Source: Pseudomonadota bacterium
Lineage (GTDB): Bacteria > Myxococcota > UBA9042 > PHBI01
Direction: 5' to 3'
Assembly (NCBI GenBank): GCA_005772945.1
Contig: SXIE01000065.1
Location: 1-7,209, forward strand
DNA: 7,209 nucleotides
In this document: in pieces, positions 1-5,472 of the stretch
How positions within the stretch are numbered: position 1 is the first letter of the stretch
How the letters are laid out: every line of letters begins with the position of its first letter
The notes under the pieces: generated by a model
What the model was told of the DNA's origin: nothing
The model's database searches: none
What the model saw: only the letters and a program-made list of their open reading frames with translations
Program-made: the position numbers and the translations under genes

Positions 1-162
<162 letters not shown>

Positions 163-166
163 CGGT

Positions 167-183
167 CGTCCGGCCGCCGGACG
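167..183. terminator. Possible bidirectional terminator hairpin between convergent hemF and VWA gene
   Basis: A perfect 7-bp stem, CGTCCGG (167-173) paired with CCGGACG (177-183), encloses a 3-nt loop. It starts 5 bp after the hemF stop and ends 17 bp before the VWA stop. All but two of the pairs are G-C. There is no T-tract on either side, so it does not match a classical intrinsic terminator. Its position between two converging genes is the main support. Confidence 0.35.
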
Positions 184-199
184 CCGCGCCCGCGCGCCC

Positions 200-1405
200 T
201 CAGCCGCCCTTGCAGCCCCAGGTGATGCTGACATCCGCGCCCGGGGCCGACGCGGCCGTGCACGCCGCGCCGTAGAACTGCACCAGGTTGCCGTCCAACA
301 GGTCCCAGCCGTCGTGGTGGCCGCTGTCGCGCGCGACCTCGGTTCCGTCGATCCGGACGATCGCGAAACCCGAGCCGCCGACGGGGGTGACGGGCGCGCT
401 GCAGCTCGCGACGGCGCCCGCGATCGTCCCGAGCGTCGTCGCGAGCGTCGTCGCGTCGGTCGCCCGGTAGTAGCGCGTCGCACCGGGCAGCGCGGTCCCG
501 CCGGCGTCGGCGACCGCGTTGAGCGTGTCGGCCGCCTCTTCGGATCCAGGCAGCCCGACCACGTACGTCAGGATCCCGTCGCCCGCGAGCGCGTCGACCG
601 TGTCGGTCAGCTGGTGGGCCACGCATGCATGCACGTCGATGCAAAGGTCGCAGCTGCCCGCGAGGCAGCCACCGTTCGCCGGCGCGGTGCATGCGCCGCA
701 GGTCGTCGGGCAGGTCGGCTGCCCGTCGGTCGCTAGCACGATGACGCGCGGGGCCGCATGGTCGGCGGCGGCGAGGATCTGTCCTGCCGCCATGACGGCG
801 CTCGCGGTCGGAGTCGATTGCAGGAGCTCGGCCGCGGCCAGCGTCGTCGTGATGTCGTCGGCGTTCGAGAGCGCGAGCGGCGCGTCGGCGACCGGCGACA
901 CCGAGCAGTCCCCTTTGGCCTGCGGGAACATGAGGAGGCCCAGCCGTAAGGTCGCTTCGTAGGCGGCCGCGATCTCGCCGATGGCGGTCTTGGCGTCGGT
1001 CCACTTCGCGCCCTTCATGCTGTTCGAGCGGTCGACCACCAGGAGCACGCTCGCCGGCGCGACCTGGGTCAGCGCAAGCGTCTGCTCGCCGCAGCCGGAG
1101 GCGGTCTCGGCGGCCACTTCGGCCTCGGCCTCGATCTCGACGTCGGTCGGCGTCGCGTCGGTCGTCACGACGGTGGTCGTGTCGGTCGCGCGCGGCTCGC
1201 TGTCCGGCGCGCGAGTATCGGCGACGGTCGCGGTCGCGCGCACGTCGCCGCCGGTCCCGAAGACGATGACGTCGCGGCCCTCGGTGCTCGCGGTCGCGAG
1301 CCCGTCCGCGGCTGGGTCCGCGCAGCCCATCCACACGAGGCATCCGACGTACGCGACGCGCGCGTGGCGGAGAGGGGTGCGGCGAGCGGCGGTCGCGACG
1401 TGCAT
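200..1405 (-). CDS. Von Willebrand factor A (VWA) domain lipoprotein with Cys-rich insertion
   Basis: The product is 401 aa. The N-terminus has Arg residues, a short hydrophobic stretch and a lipobox-like VWMGC, giving lipidation at Cys28 and membrane anchoring. Residues about 35-100 form a low-complexity Thr/Asp/Glu/Ala linker. The VWA domain starts near residue 112: LLVVDRSNSM gives the MIDAS DxSxS (D125, S127, S129), T200 in STPTAS is the likely MIDAS Thr, and ATDG (D227) is the fourth MIDAS loop. Directly after ATDG, residues 232-261 hold seven cysteines, an insertion likely stabilised by disulfides. The domain resumes at about 262-340. A C-terminal beta-rich module (about 345-401, GWDLLDGN, VQFYGAAC, ending WGCKGG) resembles the tail of other myxobacterial VWA lipoproteins as I recall them. 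The start is supported by AGGA (1411-1414) five bases before ATG. VWA domains bind protein ligands through a divalent metal; the ligand here is unknown. It is the last gene of the minus-strand group, 93 bp after the MBL gene. Confidence 0.88.
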   Translation of the reverse strand: MHVATAARRTPLRHARVAYVGCLVWMGCADPAADGLATASTEGRDVIVFGTGGDVRATATVADTRAPDSEPRATDTTTVVTTDATPTDVEIEAEAEVAAETASGCGEQTLALTQVAPASVLLVVDRSNSMKGAKWTDAKTAIGEIAAAYEATLRLGLLMFPQAKGDCSVSPVADAPLALSNADDITTTLAAAELLQSTPTASAVMAAGQILAAADHAAPRVIVLATDGQPTCPTTCGACTAPANGGCLAGSCDLCIDVHACVAHQLTDTVDALAGDGILTYVVGLPGSEEAADTLNAVADAGGTALPGATRYYRATDATTLATTLGTIAGAVASCSAPVTPVGGSGFAIVRIDGTEVARDSGHHDGWDLLDGNLVQFYGAACTAASAPGADVSITWGCKGG

Positions 1406-1423
1406 GGCGTTCCTGGCGTGAGG

Positions 1424-1442
1424 TTCGGTAGGGGATACCGAA
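1424..1442. promoter_or_regulatory. Perfect inverted repeat in the leader of the VWA gene
   Basis: TTCGGTA (1424-1430) and TACCGAA (1436-1442) form a perfect 7-bp inverted repeat around a 5-nt centre. It lies 18 bp upstream of the VWA start codon, just before the AGGA ribosome-binding site. It could be an operator for a dimeric regulator or a hairpin in the mRNA leader. No clear -35/-10 pair is visible around it, so which of the two is undecided. Confidence 0.35.
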
Positions 1443-1487
1443 GTCGACAGCCCACCGGAAGGCAGGGGTAGAGAACGCCGTTCCGCG

Positions 1488-1509
1488 TACCCCGCGAGTT
1501 ACCCCGCGA
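1488..1509. repeat. Tandem 10-bp direct repeat across the MBL gene stop
   Basis: TACCCCGCGA occurs at 1488-1497 and again at 1500-1509, with a 2-bp spacer (12-bp period). The second copy includes part of the TAA stop (1499-1501, minus strand) of the MBL hydrolase gene. It is probably a small duplication that extended or reset the gene end. No function is evident. Confidence 0.5.
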
Positions 1510-2332
1510 AGCTCGCGAGCTCGACCGGGTCGTGCGCCGAAAAAATGCGTATATCTGACGCCGTCTGCGCGAGCGCGCGCAGGCGGTCCTGATTTGCGAG
1601 CCGCTGCGCGCGGTCGACGTCGAAGAGCGCCTGCATCGCGCGCAGCGCCGGCGGGCATCGGCGCGTCGGTGCGTGGACCTCGTCGCGGTGGAAGTACGCA
1701 TCGCCCGCATGCAGCAACGTCTCGGCTGGGCGCTCGACGACGACCCCGGTGTGGCCGCGCGTGTGCCCGTGGAGCGGCACCAGCAAGATGTCGGGCGGCA
1801 GGCCGTCGAGCTGGCGCACCGCCTCGAACCCGCGCCAGCGCTCGCCGTCCGACGCATAGCGCCGAATGTCGGTCGCGTGCTGCCACTGGGACGGGACGTA
1901 GCGGTGCTGCTCGCGAAACGTCGCCCGCGCTGTGGCCGCCGCGAACTCGCGCGCATGCACGTGGATGCGCGCCGCGGGAAAATCCGCGAGCCCGCCCGCG
2001 TGGTCGATATCCATGTGGGTGAGCACGATGTGGCGCACATCGCGCGCGTCCAACCCCAGCGCCGCGAGGCGATGAACGGCCGCGTGCTGCGGGTCGGCCA
2101 CCAGCCCGGTGAGCAGCGGAAACGCCCGCCCCAGGCGCTTGCCGGGCTCGCGCAGCTCGGCGCTCCCGAGCCCGCTGTCGATGAGGACGATTCCCGCGCC
2201 CGGCGTCTCGATCGCCAGGCAGTGACAGCACATCTCGCCGCGCGCGCCGAGCGCCAAGAGGCCGCCGCCGCCATTGACGAGCGCGCGCGCCGGCGGGCGC
2301 ATCGTCCCGCAATTCAAATGATGGATGCGCAT
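1499..2332 (-). CDS. Metallo-beta-lactamase-fold hydrolase (lactonase-like)
   Basis: The product is 277 aa with no signal peptide, so cytoplasmic. I place the start at ATG 2330-2332, giving MRIHHLNCGTMRPP, because the HHLNCGTM opening is characteristic of this MBL subfamily. An upstream extension would be Arg-rich junk overlapping the PEGA gene. Visible MBL motifs are: IVLIDSGLG (about 48-56); THMDIDHAGG (H106, D108, D110, H111), in which the usual second His of HxHxDH is Asp; GHTRGHTG (H194); HAGDAY (D211, the usual bridging Asp); and FSAHDP (H267). The fold hydrolyses esters, lactones or thioesters with a di-metal centre, and several relatives with GHTxGH are N-acyl-homoserine lactonases, but the substrate cannot be read from the sequence. 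It lies 16 bp downstream of the PEGA gene, so they are probably co-transcribed. The SD is weak (GGGG about 6 bases upstream), suggesting low or coupled translation. Confidence 0.87.
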   Translation of the reverse strand: MRIHHLNCGTMRPPARALVNGGGGLLALGARGEMCCHCLAIETPGAGIVLIDSGLGSAELREPGKRLGRAFPLLTGLVADPQHAAVHRLAALGLDARDVRHIVLTHMDIDHAGGLADFPAARIHVHAREFAAATARATFREQHRYVPSQWQHATDIRRYASDGERWRGFEAVRQLDGLPPDILLVPLHGHTRGHTGVVVERPAETLLHAGDAYFHRDEVHAPTRRCPPALRAMQALFDVDRAQRLANQDRLRALAQTASDIRIFSAHDPVELASFAG

Positions 2333-2348
2333 CGTGGACCCCGATCGG

Positions 2349-3053
2349 CTACGGGATCTGCAACGTGAAGCTCGGCGTCGGCGAGCTCGTCGTCCCGCCA
2401 CCCGCCGTCAGCGCGATCGCGGTCGCGGCGCCCGCGCCGGCCGCGCCGACGATCGTCCAGAACCACCACTTCTCGTAGAACGCGCTGGCGCTGTCGGGCT
2501 TGGGCAGCTCCTTCAGCTCGAACGCGAGCGTGTGGGTTTCGCCGGCCCTGATGTCGACTGTGCGCACCTCGTCCTTGAACCCGAGCGCGCTCACCATGAT
2601 GGTGCGCTTGCCGACGGCGATGTCCTTGTCGAACGGCGTCACGCCCTCGACCTTGCCGTCGACCTTCACCGTGGCGCCCGGCGCCTTGGTGTCGATGCGC
2701 ACGATGCCCGCGAACGGCACGAGGTCGATCTCGAGCTCCATCTCCTGGCCGGGCGCGATCTCGAAGGTGTCGAGGTAGTCGCCGCACCCGCGCAGCGTGA
2801 CCTTGATCGTGTGCTGCCCCGGGAGCAGCACGATCGAGTCCTCCATCGGGATCTTGCCGACGTCTTTGCCGTCGACGAAGACCGTCGCGCCGTTGGTGGT
2901 CGACATCACCGTCACGCCGCCGGGCGCGTCGATGACCGGTCGGCTCGGGCCGCTCGGGGGCTTCGGGCGCGCGGCGGCCGCGACCCCGGCCTGTCCGAGG
3001 ACCATCGCGAAGATCGCGGGCACGACGACCAGCGCGTGAGTGACGGCGCGCAT
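2349..3053 (-). CDS. Secreted PEGA-domain protein with C-terminal membrane segment
   Basis: The product is 234 aa. The start at ATG 3051-3053 is supported by GGAGG five bases upstream and by an immediate signal peptide (residues 1-27, hydrophobic, ending GVAAAA). The open frame runs another 55 codons upstream but is not protein-like. After a short Pro-rich stretch come two PEGA-type repeats: about 45-112 (TTNGATVFVDGKDVG, LLPGQHTIKVTLRG) and about 115-182 (APGATVKVDGKVEG, VGKRTIMVSALGFKD). Each has the small beta-sandwich pattern of surface-layer and binding proteins. Residues 193-219 read FYEKWWFWTIVGAAGAG and onward, a transmembrane helix preceded by Lys and Trp; this FYEKWWFW arrangement is common in myxobacterial PEGA proteins. 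A short Thr/Ser/Pro tail follows. The likely topology is a periplasmic PEGA region tethered by the C-terminal helix. The partner is unknown. It is first in the minus-strand group and divergent from tolB. Confidence 0.88.
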   Translation of the reverse strand: MRAVTHALVVVPAIFAMVLGQAGVAAAARPKPPSGPSRPVIDAPGGVTVMSTTNGATVFVDGKDVGKIPMEDSIVLLPGQHTIKVTLRGCGDYLDTFEIAPGQEMELEIDLVPFAGIVRIDTKAPGATVKVDGKVEGVTPFDKDIAVGKRTIMVSALGFKDEVRTVDIRAGETHTLAFELKELPKPDSASAFYEKWWFWTIVGAAGAGAATAIALTAGGGTTSSPTPSFTLQIP

Positions 3054-3058
3054 ACGAA

Positions 3059-3063
3059 CCTCC
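3059..3063 (-). promoter_or_regulatory. Strong Shine-Dalgarno GGAGG that fixes the PEGA gene start
   Basis: On the minus strand GGAGG stands five bases before ATG 3051-3053. It decides between this start and the longer open frame reaching to 3218. The short start also places a signal peptide at the N-terminus. Confidence 0.75.
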
Positions 3064-3077
3064 AAGGCAGCACAGAG

Positions 3078-3093
3078 CGGCGACGAGTCGCCG
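3078..3093. promoter_or_regulatory. Perfect inverted repeat (possible operator or leader hairpin) in the divergent region
   Basis: CGGCGAC (3078-3084) and GTCGCCG (3087-3093) are perfect inverted arms with a 2-bp centre. The element lies between the candidate minus-strand -10 box and the PEGA ribosome-binding site, where a repressor or an mRNA hairpin could act. It is G+C-rich, so chance occurrence in this genome is possible. Confidence 0.35.
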
Positions 3094-3095
3094 AT

Positions 3096-3125
3096 GTTAT
3101 CGCAGAAGCCGCCAGGTCGGCGCAA
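3096..3125 (-). promoter_or_regulatory. Candidate sigma-70-like promoter for the PEGA-MBL-VWA group
   Basis: Read on the minus strand, TTGCGC (3125-3120) could be a -35 element and GATAAC (3101-3096) a -10 element with an 18-bp spacer. The -10 matches TATAAT at four of six positions, and the -35 keeps TTG. Transcription would begin near 3089, inside the inverted repeat, leaving about 36 nt before the ATG. It is the most A+T-rich minus-strand candidate in the 163-bp divergent gap, but the consensus match is modest. Confidence 0.3.
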
Positions 3126-3162
3126 GTTACCGGGGCCGCGATTTGGGCGGGGAATCCAAACG

Positions 3163-3191
3163 TTGACGTCCAGTTCTAGTTGGGCGATTCG
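3163..3191 (+). promoter_or_regulatory. Weak candidate promoter for tolB
   Basis: TTGACG (3163-3168) is a good -35 match (five of six to TTGACA). At 17 bp spacing the -10 position reads GATTCG, a poor match, so this would need an activator or a different sigma factor. It lies 26 bp upstream of the tolB start codon, between the divergent genes. Confidence 0.2.
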
Positions 3192-3216
3192 ACCTCGGAC
3201 CTGTCTCGGAGTCCGC

Positions 3217-4530
3217 ATGCCTCACGCCGCCCGTCGTCGCTCCCTCCTCGCGCCGATGCTGACCTCGCTTGCCGTCGTGGCCGTCGCCGCGCTCGCGCCA
3301 GCCCCCGCCCACGCGGCCGAGCCCGATGGCTCCGAGGCCCTGCAGGTGATCGTCGGCCCGGGCGGCACCGGCCTCGAGCCGATGGCGATCCCCGAGGTGC
3401 GTTGCGAGGGCGGGGCGGCCGACGCCTGCGCCATGGTCGCCGACGTCATCCGGCGCGACATGACGATCTCGTTCCTGTTCCAGGTCCTGCCGCCGCGCAG
3501 CTACCTGCCCAACCCGGCCACCGAGCCACTCGATAACCCGGCTTGGGCCGACTGGACGAACATCGGCACGCACTGGCTCATCCGCGGCGAGGTCCGCGGC
3601 TCGGGCCCCTTCGACGCCGATCTCCGCCTCTTCAATGTCGTCGACAAGACCAACGTGCACGTGCGCGATCAGGCGTTCCGTCAGCTGTCCGAGCCGGCGC
3701 TGCGCAAGGCCATCCACAAGTTCTGCAACGGCGTCATCGAGGCGCGCACCGGCACGGCGGGCGTCTTCGACACGCGCATCGCCTACTCGTCGAAGTTCGG
3801 CATGGGCGTCAAGGGGATCGGGCTCGTCAGCATGGACGGCTCGGACCGCACCGGGCTCGTCTCCAACGGCAACATCAACACCTTGCCGGCCTGGGGTTTC
3901 GGCGGCGTCCTCTACACGTCGTTCATCGATGGCAAGCCGGAGATCTTCTTCGGCAAGCGCAAGCTCACGCGCGACGCGGGCCACTATCGTAAGGTCGCCG
4001 TCAGCCCCGACGGCTCCAAGATGGTCGCGTCGATCAGCTACGGCGGACAGTCGGATCTCTACCTGCTGTCGGCCGACGGCGCGGTTCAGAAGAACCTGAC
4101 GAACACCGATTCCGACGAGGTCTCGCCGACGTTCTCGCCCGACGGGTCCAAGGTCGCCTTCGTGTCGAACGCCGCGGGCAGCCCGCAGATCTACGTGATG
4201 GGTGTGGGTGGTGGCGGCATGGCGCGCCTCACGCACGCCGGCTCGTACAACTACGCGCCCGATTGGGGCAAAGGCGGGCTCATCGCCTTCGCGGCGATGG
4301 AGGGCGGGGCCTCGGACATCTTCACCGTGACCGAGGGCGGCGAAATCCGCCGGCTCACGCAGGACCAGGGGACCAACAAGGACCCGTCCTGGAGCCCCGA
4401 CGGCCGCTACATCGCGTTCGTGTCGACCCGCGCCGATGGCTCGGGAATCTACGTCATGAGCGCCGATGGGCGCTATCAGTCGCTCGTCGCCAAGGGCGGC
4501 GGCTTTGGGAACGTGGCGTGGGAGAAGTGA
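3217..4530 (+). CDS. tolB: TolB, periplasmic beta-propeller of the Tol-Pal system
   Basis: The product is 437 aa, close to the usual TolB length. The start at ATG 3217 follows GGAG (3208-3211) with a 5-base gap and opens with a signal peptide (Arg-rich n-region, hydrophobic core, likely cleavage after AHA at residue 33). The N-terminal alpha/beta domain spans about 40-180; LPPRSYLPNPATEP and NIGTHWLIRGEV match the TolB pattern. The C-terminal propeller covers about 185-437, with WD40-like repeats carrying SPDG motifs: AVSPDGSKMVAS, PTFSPDGSKVAFVS with IYVM, a degenerate YAPDWGKGGLIAFAA, and PSWSPDGRYIAFVS with IYVMSADG. TolB works in the periplasm with Pal and TolA to keep the outer membrane tethered and to constrict it at division. 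No tolQRA or pal lies alongside, so tolB is separated from the classical operon here. It is divergent from the PEGA gene and overlaps the next gene by 4 bp. Confidence 0.93.
   Translation: MPHAARRRSLLAPMLTSLAVVAVAALAPAPAHAAEPDGSEALQVIVGPGGTGLEPMAIPEVRCEGGAADACAMVADVIRRDMTISFLFQVLPPRSYLPNPATEPLDNPAWADWTNIGTHWLIRGEVRGSGPFDADLRLFNVVDKTNVHVRDQAFRQLSEPALRKAIHKFCNGVIEARTGTAGVFDTRIAYSSKFGMGVKGIGLVSMDGSDRTGLVSNGNINTLPAWGFGGVLYTSFIDGKPEIFFGKRKLTRDAGHYRKVAVSPDGSKMVASISYGGQSDLYLLSADGAVQKNLTNTDSDEVSPTFSPDGSKVAFVSNAAGSPQIYVMGVGGGGMARLTHAGSYNYAPDWGKGGLIAFAAMEGGASDIFTVTEGGEIRRLTQDQGTNKDPSWSPDGRYIAFVSTRADGSGIYVMSADGRYQSLVAKGGGFGNVAWEK
4520..4530 (+). promoter_or_regulatory. GTGA stop/start overlap with internal Shine-Dalgarno (translational coupling)
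   Basis: GTG (4527-4529) of the downstream lipoprotein gene shares bases with the tolB TGA (4528-4530). GGGAG (4520-4524) inside the last tolB codons can act as Shine-Dalgarno, though only two bases separate it from GTG. The overlap points to one mRNA and coupled translation, and it fixes the otherwise ambiguous start. Confidence 0.65.
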
Positions 4531-5453
4531 AGCGGTCGTGCGGGCTCTGGGGCGCGCTGAGCGCGGTGTTGGTGCTGGCCCCGTTCGGAGCCGGCTGCGG
4601 GGGATCGAAGGGCGGCGCGGGCGCCGAGGACGCGGCGGATCCGATCGCGGTGGCCGAGCGTGCTCTGGCGGAAGGTGACGCGCGACGGGCGCTCAGCCTC
4701 GTGTCCGGGGCGGATCCGGATCCGGCGCGCGCGAACGCGCTGCTGACGCTGAAGGCGCGCGCGCTCATCGCGCTCACGCAATGGGACGAGGTCGAGTCGC
4801 TCGCGGCGCGGATCGGCGACGCGGCGGGTAAGGCGCTCGTCGTGTGCGAGTTGAAGGCGGCGCGGCGCGACATCGGCGCGGTCAAGGCATGCGGCGACGC
4901 GATCGCGGCGTGCGAGGCCGCGGGGCAGAGCGTCTGGGCGGACCAGGCGCGGGTCGCGCAGGCCGCGGGATTCGAGGCGGATCGGCGCTACGGCGAGGCC
5001 GAGCGGATCCTGAAGGCGCTGGTCGCGACGCGGCCGACGGCGCGCGCGCGGCGGGTGCTCGTCGATTACTATGCGCGCACGGGGCTAGTGCCGGATGCGG
5101 TCGCGGCGCTCGAGGCATGGCGCGCGGCCGAGCCCGGCGCGAAGGGGCTGGACCTCAAGCTGGCGCTGCTCGTCGAGCGCCAGGTCAAGGGCGATCTGCT
5201 CGAGCGGCGTGGCGTCGAGGCGCTCGCGGCGGCGCGCCGACTGCGCGAGCTGCAGCCCGCGCGCGCAGAATTCCGGTACTACCTGGCCGACGCGCTCGAG
5301 CTGACCGGCGACGCCAAGGGCGCCGCGGCGGAGCGCGCTGCCGCCGAGGCCGCCGGGGCCAAGCCGCCCCGCAAGGCGACTGACGTTCCGGGTCTGGACA
5401 TGCCGGCGACCCCGCCAACGGCGCCCGCGACAGCCCCCGAAACGCGGCCCTGA
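4527..5453 (+). CDS. Helical-repeat (TPR-like) lipoprotein coupled to tolB
   Basis: The product is 308 aa and starts at GTG; the frame is open further upstream but only as a shadow of tolB. MKRSCGLWGALSAVLVLAPF followed by GAGC gives a type II signal peptide with lipidation at Cys24. The lipobox -3 residue is Gly rather than Leu, so it is imperfect, but the following Gly/Ser/Ala-rich segment is typical. Residues about 38-285 are Ala/Arg/Leu-rich amphipathic helices with the spacing of tetratricopeptide repeats (AERALAEGDARRALSLV, ILKALVATRPTARARRVLVDYY, ADALELTGDAKGAAAERAAA). The tail (about 288-308) is Pro/Thr/Ala-rich and disordered. TPR domains act as protein-binding scaffolds. Given the coupling with TolB, an envelope role with the Tol-Pal system is plausible; CpoB is a TPR protein of that system elsewhere, but I see no specific homology. 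The stop is 19 bp from the convergent phosphatase gene. Confidence 0.82.
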   Translation: MKRSCGLWGALSAVLVLAPFGAGCGGSKGGAGAEDAADPIAVAERALAEGDARRALSLVSGADPDPARANALLTLKARALIALTQWDEVESLAARIGDAAGKALVVCELKAARRDIGAVKACGDAIAACEAAGQSVWADQARVAQAAGFEADRRYGEAERILKALVATRPTARARRVLVDYYARTGLVPDAVAALEAWRAAEPGAKGLDLKLALLVERQVKGDLLERRGVEALAAARRLRELQPARAEFRYYLADALELTGDAKGAAAERAAAEAAGAKPPRKATDVPGLDMPATPPTAPATAPETRP

Positions 5454-5472
5454 ATCACACCGCGCAGGCGCG

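Noticed and set aside
2333..2401. N-terminal extension of the MBL hydrolase
   Set aside because: The 23 extra residues are mostly Arg/Ser and overlap the end of the PEGA gene. The conserved MRIHHLNCGTM opening begins at 2332.
3040..3216. N-terminal extension of TolB from an earlier ATG
   Set aside because: It would run through the divergent promoter region and overlap the PEGA gene start. The start at 3217 has a Shine-Dalgarno and an immediate signal peptide.
3127..4236. A 369-codon minus-strand frame antisense to tolB
   Set aside because: No domain or signal is visible, and tolB motifs on the plus strand explain the sequence.
5461..5472. CGCGC-AG-GCGCG hairpin between the convergent lipoprotein and phosphatase genes
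   Set aside because: The usable stem is only about 4 bp with a minimal loop and no T-tract, too weak to call a terminator in G+C-rich DNA.
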